Shown in pieces: positions 27,191 through 37,005 of a stretch of 64,000 nucleotides of DNA. The notes beneath the pieces are model-generated. The model saw only the letters and a list, made by a program, of their open reading frames with translations. It did not search any database and was not told where the DNA came from. The DNA comes from Chromobacterium sphagni. Its GTDB lineage: Bacteria > Pseudomonadota > Gammaproteobacteria > Burkholderiales > Chromobacteriaceae. Each line of letters opens with the position of its first letter. Positions within the stretch are counted from its first letter, which is position 1. The position numbers and the translations under genes are program-made. Location: assembly GCF_001855555.1 (NCBI RefSeq), contig NZ_MKCT01000001.1:868001-932000 (forward strand). The letters are read 5' to 3'.

Positions 27191-28065
27191 GCGAACGCGT
27201 TTTCCGCCATGTAGTCGATGAAGGCCCGCAGCTTGGGCGGCATCTGCGGCGTGCTGGGCCATAGCAGGTAGATATTGCCGCTGCGCGCCGCCTCGGGCTG
27301 GCCCAGCCGCTGCAGCCGGCCGTCGCGCAGCTGGCGGGCCACCGAGAAGTCCGGCAGGCAGGCGATGCCCATGCCGCGCTCGGCAAGTTCGATCAGCGCC
27401 TCGCCGGTATTGCAGCTGGCGCTGACCGGCAGCGTCAGTTGCTTGCCCTCGGCCAGCGGCCAGGGAGCGAGCTTGCTGCTGCTGGGATAGCGGTAATGCA
27501 GGCAGCGGTGGCGCAGCAGGTCCCGCGCTGTCCGCGGCGCGCCGTGTTCGGCCAGATAGGCCGGCGCTGCCGCCAGCAGCATTTGGTAGCCGCCCAGCCG
27601 GCGCGCCGACAGCCGCGAGTCGCCCGGCTCGCCGCCGCGCACCACCACGTCGAAGCCTTCGCCTATCACGTCCACCAGCCGGTCGCTGTAGTCCAGGTCC
27701 AGCCCCACTTGCGGATAGGCGCGCATGAAGCCGGCCAGATGCGGCGTCAACAGCCCGCTCTCGTGCGGCAGGCCCACCTTCAGCCGGCCGCTGGGCGCGG
27801 CGAGTCCTTGCAGCAGCTCCCGCTCTGCCGCGTCCACCTCGTCCAGGATGCGCAGGCAGCGCGCCAGGTACTGGTTGCCCTCGGCGGTCAGCGCCAGCCG
27901 CCGGGTGCTGCGATGGACCAGCCGCACGCGCAGCCGCTGTTCCAGCCGCGCCAGCCCCTTGCCCACCGCCGACGCCGACAGGCCCAGCTGCCGGCCGGCC
28001 GCTACCAGGCTGCCTTGGCGCGCCACCTGCACGAACAACTCGATTCCATTCATTTTTTCCATCAT
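27187..28065 (-). CDS. LysR-family transcriptional regulator
   Basis: 292 residues. N-terminal helix-turn-helix (GIELFVQVARQGSLVAAGRQLGLSASAVGKGLARLEQRL) and a C-terminal effector domain. It is divergent from the MFS transporter gene and is the likely regulator of it. Internal starts at 28062 and 28053 are possible. A 13-base palindrome and a TATAAT box lie in its promoter. Confidence 0.85.
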   Translation of the reverse strand: MMEKMNGIELFVQVARQGSLVAAGRQLGLSASAVGKGLARLEQRLRVRLVHRSTRRLALTAEGNQYLARCLRILDEVDAAERELLQGLAAPSGRLKVGLPHESGLLTPHLAGFMRAYPQVGLDLDYSDRLVDVIGEGFDVVVRGGEPGDSRLSARRLGGYQMLLAAAPAYLAEHGAPRTARDLLRHRCLHYRYPSSSKLAPWPLAEGKQLTLPVSASCNTGEALIELAERGMGIACLPDFSVARQLRDGRLQRLGQPEAARSGNIYLLWPSTPQMPPKLRAFIDYMAENAFA

Positions 28066-28078
28066 GGCATTTTATTGC

Positions 28079-28091
28079 GGAAATTATTTCC
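28079..28091. promoter_or_regulatory. Palindrome in the LysR/MFS intergenic region
   Basis: GGAAAT-T-ATTTCC is a perfect inverted repeat placed between the LysR start and a TATAAT box read on the minus strand (28092-28097). Position fits autoregulation by the LysR protein. Confidence 0.45.
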
Positions 28092-28242
28092 ATTATAAGC
28101 GGAATGCTAAACCATTTATTCGTCACGCGCCGGCCGCTAGCATTGACTGTCCCGCTACCTCCAGGACTGACATGCAAGCGACAAGCGCTATCTGCCATTT
28201 TGACGCCGCGCGGACTGAAAACCCGCCGCCAGGAGCCGCCTG

Positions 28243-29415
28243 ATGCCCATCGCCATCTATATCCTCGGCCTGTGCATCTTCGCCGAGACCACTTCCGAAT
28301 TCATGGTGGCCGGCATGATGCCGTCGCTGGCGGCCGCCTTCCATGTTTCGCTGGCCGACGTCGGCAATCTGGTGTCGGCGTACGCGTTGAGCATCGTGGC
28401 GGGCGGGCCGTTGCTGACCTTGTGGCTGCGGGGGGCTCGCCGCAAGCCGACCCTGCTGGGACTGCTGCTGCTGTTCCTGCTGGGGCAGCTGACCGGCGCG
28501 ATGGCCGACAGCTATGCCCAGTTGTTGGCATCGCGCGTGATCTGCGGGGTGGCTGAGTCGGCCTTCTTCGGCGTGGCGCTGGCGCTGGCGGCGGAACAGG
28601 TGGGGCCGCAGAGGATTGCCCGCGCCGCCGCGCTGGTGCTCAACGGTCTGATGCTGGCTTCGGTGGCCGGCCTGCCGCTGGCCGCCCTGCTGGACCAGCA
28701 CTGGGGTTGGCGGACGGCGTTCTGGCTGGTGGCCGTGCTGGTGTTGCTGGCGGCGGCGGCGATCGTCTTGTTGGTGCCGGCCGGCGACAAGCCCGATGCG
28801 GGGAGGATGCGGGAGGGCTGGCGCGAACTGGCCGCGCCGGCCTTGTGGGCGGCCTATCTGTCCAGCGGGCTGATCATAGGCGCGGTGTTCGCCGCCTTCA
28901 CCTATCTGGCTCCGCTGCTTACCCGCGTCAGCGGCTTTAACGCCGGCGCGGTGCCGCTGCTGTTCGCGGTGTATGGCGCGGCCACGGTGCTGGGCAATAT
29001 GCTCACCGGCAGGCTGGCCGACAGCCATACCCGCGGCGTGCTGAATCTGGGCCTGCTCGCCTTGTTGGCGACGCTGGTCCTGCTGGCGCTGTGCGCGCAA
29101 TGGCGGACGCTGACTGCGGTCTGCGTGTTCCTGCTGGGATTCGCCGGTCTGCCGCTGAACCCGGCGATGGTGGCGCGGGTGGCGCGCGTCGGCGGCAGCG
29201 GACCGATGGCGAACAGCCTGCACATGGCGGTGGTGAACCTGGGGCTGACCTTCGGCGCCTGGGCCGGCGGCGTTTGCCTGGAGGCGGGGCTGGGCCTGCG
29301 CGCGCCGTTGTGGCTGGGCGCGGCGCTGGCTTTGCTGGGCTGGCTCAGTTTGCGCCTGGACCGGCGCGGCTACAGCTGGCAGGCCACCGGCAGTTCGGTG
29401 GGTCTGCCCAGGTGA
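28243..29415 (+). CDS. MFS transporter, DHA1/AraJ-like
   Basis: 390 residues with about twelve membrane helices. The start MPIAIYILGLCIFAETTSEFM and the loop between helices 2 and 3, the SRVICGVAESAFFGVALALA segment and GWRTAFWLVAVLVLL fit drug:H+ antiporter-1 or sugar/arabinose efflux (AraJ) transporters. It would export a small molecule across the inner membrane; the substrate is unknown. It is divergent from its probable LysR regulator, and its 3' end overlaps the EAL gene by 46 bases tail to tail. Confidence 0.82.
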   Translation: MPIAIYILGLCIFAETTSEFMVAGMMPSLAAAFHVSLADVGNLVSAYALSIVAGGPLLTLWLRGARRKPTLLGLLLLFLLGQLTGAMADSYAQLLASRVICGVAESAFFGVALALAAEQVGPQRIARAAALVLNGLMLASVAGLPLAALLDQHWGWRTAFWLVAVLVLLAAAAIVLLVPAGDKPDAGRMREGWRELAAPALWAAYLSSGLIIGAVFAAFTYLAPLLTRVSGFNAGAVPLLFAVYGAATVLGNMLTGRLADSHTRGVLNLGLLALLATLVLLALCAQWRTLTAVCVFLLGFAGLPLNPAMVARVARVGGSGPMANSLHMAVVNLGLTFGAWAGGVCLEAGLGLRAPLWLGAALALLGWLSLRLDRRGYSWQATGSSVGLPR

Positions 29416-30149
29416 TAGCCTTGGTACAGTTCGACGCCCAGCGCCTGCATCGCCTGGTGCTGCTCGGCGCTTTCTATGCCCTCCACCAGCATGCGGCTGC
29501 CGATCTGCCAGCCGAACTCCAGCAGCGCCGGCAGCCGTTGCCTCTCGCCGGCCATGTAGTCCAGCAGCAGGCTGCGGTCGATCTTGATGATGTCCGGGCA
29601 CAGCTCGCCCACCCGGCCATGGCGCGAGTCCAGCGCGCCGAAGTCGTCCACCGCCACGCCGAAGCCGATGTCCGACGCATGGCGCAGGCCGTCCAGCAGC
29701 GGCTGGCCGTGCTGTTCCACTTCGTATTCCGGCAACTCGAAGATCACGCCGCCGCTGTCGATTTCCAGACTCTGCAGCAGGCCTTGCAGCAGCGGCAGGT
29801 GGGTGCGGCCGCCGTGGTCGCCCAGCACGGTATGCGACAGCAGGTTGAGGGTCAGGCAGTGGTCCTGCCGGCTCTGGGCGAAGTTGCGCACATGGATCAG
29901 CCGCGCCAGCCGGTCGGCCTCCAGCGCCTGTTGCGGCGGCAGGCTGGCGAGGAAGCGGTCGGGCGCGTACCACTCGCCGTCATCGTCCACCACCCGCAGC
30001 AGCGCTTCGTAGCCGAACAGGCCGCCGCCGCGGTAGAACAGCGGCTGGAACACGCTGTAGAAGCGGTAGCCGGACAGGCGGGCGCAGTAGCGGCCGGAGG
30101 CGTCGCGGAACAGCAGGCCGTCGGCCTGCGGACTGAAGGTTCGCTGCAT
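29370..30149 (-). CDS. EAL-domain cyclic di-GMP phosphodiesterase
   Basis: 259 residues, a single EAL domain with no visible sensor. Catalytic positions are kept: GYEALLRV (EAL), LNLLSH (Asn), FELPEYE (Glu), VAVDDFGALDS (Asp pair), IIKIDRSLL (Lys), VEGIES (Glu) and YQGYHLGRP (Gln). It should linearise cyclic di-GMP. The ATG at 30149 has AGGTG upstream; an ATG at 30185 adds 12 residues. Confidence 0.85.
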   Translation of the reverse strand: MQRTFSPQADGLLFRDASGRYCARLSGYRFYSVFQPLFYRGGGLFGYEALLRVVDDDGEWYAPDRFLASLPPQQALEADRLARLIHVRNFAQSRQDHCLTLNLLSHTVLGDHGGRTHLPLLQGLLQSLEIDSGGVIFELPEYEVEQHGQPLLDGLRHASDIGFGVAVDDFGALDSRHGRVGELCPDIIKIDRSLLLDYMAGERQRLPALLEFGWQIGSRMLVEGIESAEQHQAMQALGVELYQGYHLGRPTELPVACQL

Positions 30150-30191
30150 GAAGCACCTGCCGGACAGGACATGATGCTTCAGCATAGCAAC

Positions 30192-30200
30192 TGTGGATAA
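30192..30200 (-). promoter_or_regulatory. Isolated perfect DnaA box
   Basis: TGTGGATAA between the EAL gene and the DeoR gene, about 6.4 kb from the five-box cluster. Confidence 0.55.
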
Positions 30201-30212
30201 TACGTATTCCGT

Positions 30213-30977
30213 TTATTCGGCGATGTGGAGCTGGGTGCCGGCTTCCTGCATCAACCTTGCCAGCGGGGGGCTGACCGGCTTGTCGGTGAACAGCGCGGCG
30301 ATCTGGCTCAGCCGGCCCAGCTCCACCAGCGCCGGCCGGTCGAACTTGCTGTGGTCGGCGGCCAGGAACACCTGGCGCGACTGCTGGATGATGGCCTCGG
30401 TGGTGCGCACCTCGCGGTAGTCGTAGTCGCGCAACGTGCCGTCGGCCTCGATGCTGGACACGCCGATGATGCCGTAGTCGACGCGGAACTGGCGGATCAG
30501 CTGCACCGTGGCTTCGCCGGTGAGGCCGCGGTCGCGTTTCCTCAGCGTGCCGCCCAGCACGATCACCTCGCAGTCCGGGTAGTCGCACATCTGCTCGGCC
30601 ACGTGCAGGTTGTTGGTGATCACCCTCAGGCCGCGATGGCGGTGCAGCGCCTTGGCCACTTCTTCGGTGGTGGTGCCCAGATTGATGAACAAGGACGCGT
30701 TGTCCGGGATGTGGCGCGCCAGGCAGCGCGCGATGCGGCGCTTCTCTTCTATGCACAGCACCTGCCGCGCCTGGTAGGCGACATTCTCCACGCTGGACAG
30801 CACGCTGGCGCCGCCGTGGTAGCGCTGCAGCAGCTGGTGTTCGGACAGCAGCGAGATGTCGCGGCGTATGGTCTGGCGGGTGACGGAGAAGTGGTCGGCC
30901 AGCTTCTCCACGCTGACGTAGCTCTCGCGCTTGACCAGGTCCAGCAGCTCTTGTTGTCTTTGATTCAGGATCAGCAT
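30213..30977 (-). CDS. DeoR-family regulator (GlpR-like)
   Basis: 254 residues. The DeoR helix-turn-helix is at the N-terminus (RQQELLDLVKRESYVSVEKLADHFSVTRQTIRRDI) and the sugar-phosphate sensor domain carries LFINLGTTTEEVAKAL and ITNNLHVAEQM. Length and sequence fit GlpR, the glycerol-3-phosphate repressor, but no glp gene is next to it. The neighbour upstream is an FAD oxidoreductase, a possible target. Confidence 0.78.
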   Translation of the reverse strand: MLILNQRQQELLDLVKRESYVSVEKLADHFSVTRQTIRRDISLLSEHQLLQRYHGGASVLSSVENVAYQARQVLCIEEKRRIARCLARHIPDNASLFINLGTTTEEVAKALHRHRGLRVITNNLHVAEQMCDYPDCEVIVLGGTLRKRDRGLTGEATVQLIRQFRVDYGIIGVSSIEADGTLRDYDYREVRTTEAIIQQSRQVFLAADHSKFDRPALVELGRLSQIAALFTDKPVSPPLARLMQEAGTQLHIAE

Positions 30978-31024
30978 GCTTATGGGTTTCTCCGCAGTCT
31001 GCGGACGATTGTAAGCGATCCGCC

Positions 31025-32119
31025 CTAAATCGCCAGCACGCGTCGCACTTCATCTGCCAGCGCCAGGCAGCTGGTGAGGCCGGGCGACTCGATGCCGAAC
31101 AGGTTGACCAGGCCCGTCACGCCGTGGATTGCCTCGCCCTGGACCACGAAATCGGCGTCCGGCTGGCCGGGGCCGGCGATCTTGGCGCGGATGCCGGCGT
31201 AGCCGGGCGACAGCGCGCCGTCCGGCAGTTGCGGCCACCAGCCGCGCACCGATCGATAGAAGGCGTCGGCGCGCGCCGGGTCGACGCGGTAGTCGATGCC
31301 GTCCACCCAGTCCACGTCCGGGCCGAAGCGCGCCTGGCCGTAGAGGTCCAGCGTCAGGTGGCTGCCCAGCCCGCCGGGTTCCGGCAGCGGGTATATCAGC
31401 CGCGAGAACGGCGCCTTGCCCTGCAGCGAGAAATACACGCCGCGCGCGTACCAGGCCCGCGGGATGGCGTCCGGCGCGATACCGGCGATGCTGCGCGCCA
31501 CGTCCGGGGCGAACGGGCCGGCGGCGTTGACCACGATGTCGGCCAAAAGCTCCATGCCCGCCACCCTGAGCGCGATGCCGTCCGCCGTCGCCGCGCCGCC
31601 TTCCACGGCGGAGTCCAGCGCCAGCTGCGCGCCGGCGGCCTCGGCGTCGCCCAATAGCGACAGCATCAGCGCGTGGCTGTCGATGATGCCGGTGGACGGC
31701 GACAGCAACGCCGCCGCCGCGTCCAGCGCCGGCTCCAGCCGCTTGAGCTGGGCGTTGTCGAGCCTTTGCAGGTCGCCGACGCCGTTGGCGCGCGCCTGCG
31801 CCTCTAGCGCCGCCAGTTTCTCAAGCTGGCCGGCGCGGCTGGCGACGATCAGCTTGCCCAGCCTGCGGTGCGGGATGGCGCGTTCGGCGCAGTAGCGGTA
31901 CAGCGCGTCGCGTCCGGCCACGCACAGCCTGGCCTTCAGGCTGCCGGCCGGGTAGTACAGGCCGGCGTGTATCACCTCGCTGTTGCGGCTGGAGGCGTGC
32001 TGGCCGATCGCCTGCTCCGCCTCGACGATCACCACTTCGCGCCCTGCCCGCGCCAGCGCGCGCGCTGTCGCCAGCCCGACTACGCCGGCGCCTATCACCA
32101 CCGCGTCCACTTTGTCCAT
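31025..32119 (-). CDS. FAD-dependent oxidoreductase (L-2-hydroxyglutarate oxidase-like)
   Basis: 364 residues. The N-terminal dinucleotide fold [21 protein letters not shown] binds FAD. Then [38 protein letters not shown], and a C-terminal [20 protein letters not shown] match the DAO family branch that includes LhgO. The enzyme oxidises a 2-hydroxy acid or amine; the exact substrate is not certain. The start at 32119 has GGGAGCGG upstream. It follows the GNAT gene by 17 bases. Confidence 0.8.
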   Translation of the reverse strand: MDKVDAVVIGAGVVGLATARALARAGREVVIVEAEQAIGQHASSRNSEVIHAGLYYPAGSLKARLCVAGRDALYRYCAERAIPHRRLGKLIVASRAGQLEKLAALEAQARANGVGDLQRLDNAQLKRLEPALDAAAALLSPSTGIIDSHALMLSLLGDAEAAGAQLALDSAVEGGAATADGIALRVAGMELLADIVVNAAGPFAPDVARSIAGIAPDAIPRAWYARGVYFSLQGKAPFSRLIYPLPEPGGLGSHLTLDLYGQARFGPDVDWVDGIDYRVDPARADAFYRSVRGWWPQLPDGALSPGYAGIRAKIAGPGQPDADFVVQGEAIHGVTGLVNLFGIESPGLTSCLALADEVRRVLAI

Positions 32120-32136
32120 TGTCCGCTCCCGCTCGA

Positions 32137-32649
32137 TTAAACGATGGCGCGCCGCATCGCCACGCGCCGCGCCAGCCCCAGCGCCGCCTCCTCCCATAGC
32201 CGCGCCGCCAGCTGGGATCCAGGCGGCGGCGCGATCTCGACAAAGCCGTGGCGGCGGTAGAACGGCGCGTTCCATGGCAGGTGTGAAAAAGTGGTGAGGG
32301 TGACGGCTGCGTGGCCAAGCCGACCGGCATGCGCGACCACCCGGGCTAGCAGCATGCCGCCCAGGCCGCGGCGGGCATGCTCCGGGTCCACGTCCATCTC
32401 CGCCAGGTGCAGCTGGTCGTCCAGCGTCTCCGCCAGCGCGAAGCCGGCCACCTGGCCGCCGTCCTCCGCCACCCACAGCAGGCCGGCGGTCTGCGCCTGC
32501 CACAGCTCGTCGGCCGGCAAGGCGGCGCCGCGCAGCGCCGGCGGCAGATCGCGCTCGGGAAACAGGCTGGCGGCGCGCAGTTCGATATCGGCCAGCAGGG
32601 GCAGGTCGGCCGGCGCGGCCGGCCGGATGAATCGGGAGTCCGCGCTCAT
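32137..32649 (-). CDS. GNAT-family N-acetyltransferase
   Basis: 170 residues. The acetyl-CoA site is in [27 protein letters not shown], followed by [22 protein letters not shown]. Substrate unknown. The ATG overlaps the stop of the MocR-type gene (ATGA, 32646-32649), so it is translationally coupled to that regulator. Confidence 0.83.
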   Translation of the reverse strand: MSADSRFIRPAAPADLPLLADIELRAASLFPERDLPPALRGAALPADELWQAQTAGLLWVAEDGGQVAGFALAETLDDQLHLAEMDVDPEHARRGLGGMLLARVVAHAGRLGHAAVTLTTFSHLPWNAPFYRRHGFVEIAPPPGSQLAARLWEEAALGLARRVAMRRAIV

Positions 32650-34070
32650 GTCCGCCTTAATTGTTCGGTCGCCAGCCGCCCGAGCGCGGCGATGGCGTCG
32701 GCTTGCGCCGCGTTCCAAGGTTGGCCGAAGTTCAGCCGCAGGCAGTGCTGGAACCTGGGCTGCGCCGAAAACAGCATGCCGGGCGCGAAGCTGATCGACT
32801 GCGCCAGCGCGGCCTCCAGCAGCCTGCCGCTGTCCAGTCCCTCCGGACATTCCACCCATAGCAACAACCCGCCTTGCGGCCGCCGCAGGCGGGTGCCCCT
32901 GGGAAAGGCCGCCAGCACAGCGTCGGCCACCCGTTCCATCTGTTGCGCCAACTGCTGCCGCAGCTTCTGGCTCATACGGGCGTAGTCGCCGCTGGCGAGC
33001 AGGTCGGCCAGCGCGCCCAGCAGCAGCGCCGGGCTCACCAGGCTGCTGCTGGCGCGCAGCCTGGCCAGCGCCTCGTGGTGGCGGCCGCCGGACAGCCAGC
33101 CCAGCCGGAACGACGGCGCCAGGCTCTTGGTGAACGACGCGCAGTAGACCACGTCGCCGTCGCGGTCCCAGGCCTTCAGCGGCGTCGGCCGCTGGTTGCC
33201 GAAGTACAGCTCGCCGAACACGTCGTCTTCTATGATGCTTAGGCCGTGGCGGCGCGCCAGCGCCAACAGCCGCTTCTTGTTGTCGTCCGGCATCAGCGCG
33301 CCGCTGGGATTCTGGAAATTGGTCACCGTCACCAGGCAGCGCACCGGCGGGCCGTATTGCAGAGCGAACTCCAACGCCTCCAGCGACAGCCCGGCGTCCG
33401 GCGTGCAGGGAATCTCCAGCGCCTTCAGCCCCAGGCTGGCCAGCGTCTGCAGCAGGCCGAAGTACACCGGCGTCTCCACCGCCACCGTGTCGCCGGGGCG
33501 GGTGAGGTGGCGCAGCGCCAGGCTGATGCCCTCGGTGATGCCGTTGCAGAACAGGATTTCCTCTTCCGGCAAGTCCAGCCGCCAGTCCGCCGCCAGGCTT
33601 TGCAGCAGGCGGCGCAGCCGCGCCTCCTGCGCCGCCGGCAGGTAGGCGCCGATCAGCTCCGGCCGCTGCGCCAGCGTCTGCTGCAGCCGGCGTGCCAGCT
33701 CTTGCGACGGGTACAGGCTGTGGTGAGCCTCCGCCATGTGCAGCTGCACGGCGATGTCGGAGCCGGACAGCGCCAGCAGCTGCGACATGCGGCTGTCCAC
33801 TTCCACCAGCGTGGCCGGCGACGGCAGCGCCTGGGCAGGGTGGGCGAGCGGGTCGGCCGGCGGCAGCGCGGCGTAGAAGCCGGCGCGCGACCGCGCCAGC
33901 ACCCGTTGCCGCTGCTCCAGCCAACGGTAGGCGGCCAGCGCGGTCAAGCTGTTGACGCCGTGCTCGCTGGCCAGCCGTCGCACCGACGGCAGCCGGCTGC
34001 CGGGCGGGAATTCGCCGGCGTCCAGCCGGCGTTCCAGCTGGCGGGCGATGTCTTGGTAACGTGCGCTCAT
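32646..34070 (-). CDS. MocR/PdxR-family regulator (GntR HTH fused to aminotransferase fold)
   Basis: 474 residues. A GntR winged helix ([31 protein letters not shown]) is joined to a fold-type I PLP domain. The PLP lysine is in [14 protein letters not shown] and NFQNPSG is present. Such regulators bind PLP or an amine adduct and activate or repress nearby genes. The gene is the first of a run with GNAT and the FAD oxidoreductase and is divergent from the BenE-like transporter. Confidence 0.87.
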   Translation of the reverse strand: MSARYQDIARQLERRLDAGEFPPGSRLPSVRRLASEHGVNSLTALAAYRWLEQRQRVLARSRAGFYAALPPADPLAHPAQALPSPATLVEVDSRMSQLLALSGSDIAVQLHMAEAHHSLYPSQELARRLQQTLAQRPELIGAYLPAAQEARLRRLLQSLAADWRLDLPEEEILFCNGITEGISLALRHLTRPGDTVAVETPVYFGLLQTLASLGLKALEIPCTPDAGLSLEALEFALQYGPPVRCLVTVTNFQNPSGALMPDDNKKRLLALARRHGLSIIEDDVFGELYFGNQRPTPLKAWDRDGDVVYCASFTKSLAPSFRLGWLSGGRHHEALARLRASSSLVSPALLLGALADLLASGDYARMSQKLRQQLAQQMERVADAVLAAFPRGTRLRRPQGGLLLWVECPEGLDSGRLLEAALAQSISFAPGMLFSAQPRFQHCLRLNFGQPWNAAQADAIAALGRLATEQLRRT

Positions 34071-34073
34071 GGA

Positions 34074-34089
34074 CTGTTATATAGAACAG
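34074..34089. promoter_or_regulatory. Palindrome next to the MocR-type gene start
   Basis: CTGTT-ATATAG-AACAG, 3 bases upstream of the start codon at 34070. A second AAACTGTTT lies about 18 bases further on. The position suits a regulator binding site. Confidence 0.4.
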
Positions 34090-34186
34090 ATTGATTGCAG
34101 CATAAACTGTTTGCGCCGCTTGTGGGAGGGAGCTTGGCCGCGGCATGTCAAGCTGCGGTCATGTCCTGATTGCTGGAGCGATGGCT

Positions 34187-35395
34187 ATGTTGAAAACCCT
34201 GTGGCGCGACGCCGCGCCCTCTTCCCTGCTGGCCGCCGTGCTGGCCTTGCTGGTCGGCTATTCCGGCCCCTTCCTGATCATCGTCCACGCCGCGCAGTCG
34301 GCCGGACTCAGCGCCGCCCAGCTGGGTTCCTGGGTGTGGGCGGTGTCGCTGGGCTCCGGCATCGCCGGCATCTGGCTGAGCTGGCGCTGGAAGGCGCCGG
34401 TGATCGCCGCCTGGAGCACTCCCGGCGCGGCGCTGCTGCTGGCGTCGTTGCCCGGCGTGCCGTATCCGCAAGCGGTGGGCGCTTTTCTGGCCGCCGCCGC
34501 CATGGTGACGGCGGTGGGCGCAAGCGGCATGTTCGACCGCCTGATGCGGGTGTTCCCGCCGGCGCTGGCGGCGGCGATGCTGGCCGGCATCCTGTTCCAT
34601 TTCGTCAGCGAAGTGGTGGGCGAGGCCGCCCGCGATCTGTGGCTGGTGCTGCCGATGTGCGCGCTGTTCTTCATCGGCCGGCGCGGGTTTCCGCGCTTCT
34701 CCCTGCTGGCCGCCATCGCGCTGGGGGTGGCGCTGACGCTGTGGGCCGGCCAGGTGGGCCGTCCCGCCGGCGCGCTGGCGCTGGGCGGCGGCCCGCTTTT
34801 CACGATGCCGCAGTGGTCGTGGAGCGCGATGGTCAACCTGGCGCTGCCGCTGGCGCTGCTGGCGCTGACCAGCCAGTTCCTGCCCGGCATGGCGGTGCTG
34901 CGCGCTTCGGGCTACGACTTGCCGGCGCGCTCGCCGGTGACGGCGCTGGGGCTGATGTCCATGCTCACCGCGCCTTTCGGCAGCCACGGCGTGACGCTGG
35001 CCGCCATCATCGCCGCCATCTGCACCGGGGCGGAGGCGCATGCCGACCGCCGCCGCCGCTATGTGGCCGGGATCTTCTGCGGCTTGCTCTACATCGCGCT
35101 GGGACTGGTGGGCGGCGCGCTGGCCGCCCTGGTGCTGCTGCTGCCCAAGGCGCTGGTGGTGACCGCCGCCGGCCTGGCCCTGTTCGGCACCCTGGCCTCG
35201 TCGCTGGGCGCGGCGCTGGCCGACGGCGAACACCGCGAGGCGGCGCTGCTCACCTTCGTGGTGGCGGCCTCCGGCGTCACCATCGCCGGCCTGGGCGCGC
35301 CGCTGTGGGCGCTGCTGGCCGGCGGCGCGCTGTGCCGGCTGTTGCGTCCGGGCAAACCGGCGCAGAAAGCGGCCAAAACCGCGCCCGCCGGATAG
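34187..35395 (+). CDS. BenE-family benzoate/H+ symporter-like transporter
   Basis: 402 residues from the ATG at 34187, chosen because GGAG (34175-34178) lies 8 bases upstream; ATG 34181 is too close. About twelve membrane helices. Segments PVIAAWSTPGAALLLASLP, PALAAAMLAGILFHF and LTAPFGSHGVTLAAIIAAICTG are characteristic of BenE. No benzoate-degradation gene is near, so the true substrate may differ. Confidence 0.85.
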   Translation: MLKTLWRDAAPSSLLAAVLALLVGYSGPFLIIVHAAQSAGLSAAQLGSWVWAVSLGSGIAGIWLSWRWKAPVIAAWSTPGAALLLASLPGVPYPQAVGAFLAAAAMVTAVGASGMFDRLMRVFPPALAAAMLAGILFHFVSEVVGEAARDLWLVLPMCALFFIGRRGFPRFSLLAAIALGVALTLWAGQVGRPAGALALGGGPLFTMPQWSWSAMVNLALPLALLALTSQFLPGMAVLRASGYDLPARSPVTALGLMSMLTAPFGSHGVTLAAIIAAICTGAEAHADRRRRYVAGIFCGLLYIALGLVGGALAALVLLLPKALVVTAAGLALFGTLASSLGAALADGEHREAALLTFVVAASGVTIAGLGAPLWALLAGGALCRLLRPGKPAQKAAKTAPAG

Positions 35396-35496
35396 GCCGG
35401 CGGCTGGCCGGCGCGGCGCGCGCGTGATAATTTATACGGCTGCATACAATATGCCGCGTGGCCGTCTCCCGCCGCCATGCGGCCAAGGAGAAAAGC

Positions 35497-36885
35497 ATGT
35501 TCGCCCCCGCCATTTACGCTCAGCGCCGCGCCCGCCTGCAAGCTTCCGGCCTGTCCGGCCTGCTGCTGTTCGTCGGCAACGTCGATTCGCCGATGAACTA
35601 CCGCGACAACACCCTGCCCTTCGTGCAGGACTCCAGTTTCCGCTACTTCTTCGGCCTGAACGAGCCGGGCCTGGCCGGCCTGATCGACGCCGACAGCGGC
35701 AAGGCCACCCTGTTCGGCAACGACCCGGATGTGGCCGACATCGTCTGGACCGGCCCGCTGCCGTCGCTCGCCGAGCGCGCCGCCAAGGTGGCGCTGGACA
35801 GCAGCCGCGCCTACGGCGAGCTGGCGCAGGCGCTGGCCGAAGCGCGCGCCGCCGGCCGCGCCGTCCACTACCTGGCGCCGTATCGCGGCGAGACGCTGAT
35901 CGAAATGGGCCGGCTGCTGGACGTGCACCCGGCCAAGGTCAAAGACGGCTTCTCGCCCGCGCTCACCCGCGCGGTGGTGGCGCTGCGCGAAATCAAGGGC
36001 GTCGAGGAAATCGCCGAGATGGAGGCCGCGCTGGGCGTCACCCACGCCATGCACATCGCCGCGATGCAAAACGCCAAGCCGGGCGTGATCGAATACCAGG
36101 TGGTGGGCATCATGGAAGGCATCATGCGCCGCCACGACTGGCAGCTGGCCTACCCGTCCATTTTCTCGCGCCGCGGCGAGGTGCTGCACAACCACCACCA
36201 CGACAACGTGCTGCAGCAGGGCGACCTGATCCTCAACGACACCGGCTGCAGCAGCGGCCAGGGCTACGCCAGCGACATCACCCGCACCTTCCCGGTGGGT
36301 GGCAAGTTCAGCACCCGCCAGCGCGAGCTGTACGACATCGCGCTGGACATGCAGCTGTCCGCCATCGATGCGATCAAGCCGGGCGTCAAATACCAGGACA
36401 TCCACAAGCTGGCCGCCCGGGTGATGGTGGAGCGGATGGCCGAGCTGGGCTTCTTCAAGGGCGACGCGCATGAAGTGGTGGAGTCCGGCGCCTACGCCAT
36501 CGCCTTCCCGCACGGCCTGGGCCACCAGATCGGCATGGACGTGCACGATATGGAAGCGCTGGGCGAAGACCTGGTGGGCTACGGCGACGGCGCCGAGCGC
36601 AGCGGCCTGTTCGGCCTGGGCTACCTGCGGCTGGGCAAAACCTTGAAGGCAGGCATGGCGCTGACGGTGGAACCCGGCATCTATTTCATCCCGGCGCTGA
36701 TAAACGCCTGGGAGAAGGAAGGCCGCCACAGCCAGTATATTAACTACGCCAAGTTCCGCGAATACACCGACTTCGGCGGCATCCGCATCGAGGACAACGT
36801 GCTGGTGACGGAGACCGGCAGCCGGGTGCTGGGCGAGCCGATCCCGAAGACGGTGGAGGAAGTAGAGGCCGTGATGGCGGTATAA
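35497..36885 (+). CDS. Aminopeptidase P family protein (M24B metallopeptidase)
   Basis: 462 residues. N-terminal creatinase-like domain (SPMNYRDNTLPFVQDSSFRYFFGL), then a pita-bread catalytic domain. All five metal ligands are seen: Asp in LNDTGC, Asp in YASDITRTFP, His in FPHGLGHQIG, Glu in VEPGIY and Glu in GGIRIEDN. It should remove N-terminal residues before proline. AAGGAGAAAAGC precedes the ATG at 35497, which is preferred to the upstream in-frame start at 35458. Confidence 0.88.
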   Translation: MFAPAIYAQRRARLQASGLSGLLLFVGNVDSPMNYRDNTLPFVQDSSFRYFFGLNEPGLAGLIDADSGKATLFGNDPDVADIVWTGPLPSLAERAAKVALDSSRAYGELAQALAEARAAGRAVHYLAPYRGETLIEMGRLLDVHPAKVKDGFSPALTRAVVALREIKGVEEIAEMEAALGVTHAMHIAAMQNAKPGVIEYQVVGIMEGIMRRHDWQLAYPSIFSRRGEVLHNHHHDNVLQQGDLILNDTGCSSGQGYASDITRTFPVGGKFSTRQRELYDIALDMQLSAIDAIKPGVKYQDIHKLAARVMVERMAELGFFKGDAHEVVESGAYAIAFPHGLGHQIGMDVHDMEALGEDLVGYGDGAERSGLFGLGYLRLGKTLKAGMALTVEPGIYFIPALINAWEKEGRHSQYINYAKFREYTDFGGIRIEDNVLVTETGSRVLGEPIPKTVEEVEAVMAV

Positions 36886-36907
36886 GCCGCCTCCCGGCTC
36901 GGAACAG

Positions 36908-36929
36908 CCCCGCCTTGAGCGGGGTTTTT
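36908..36929 (+). terminator. Rho-independent terminator of the aminopeptidase gene
   Basis: CCCCGC (36908-36913) and GCGGGG (36919-36924), loop CTTGA, then TTTTT. Confidence 0.85.
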
Positions 36930-37005
36930 CATGGCCGGCGTCCGGATTGACCGGCCGGCCGCGGCGGCGACACAATGGCGGCAACCTATCTCGCGCCCAC
37001 CCGTC

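Noticed and set aside
26525-28198. 557-residue minus-strand frame across the O-methyltransferase and LysR genes
   Set aside because: It crosses two better genes and has no domain likeness.
34069-35427. 452-residue plus-strand frame over the BenE-like gene
   Set aside because: It is an alternative frame of the transporter and lacks hydrophobic helices; the 34187-35395 frame has them.
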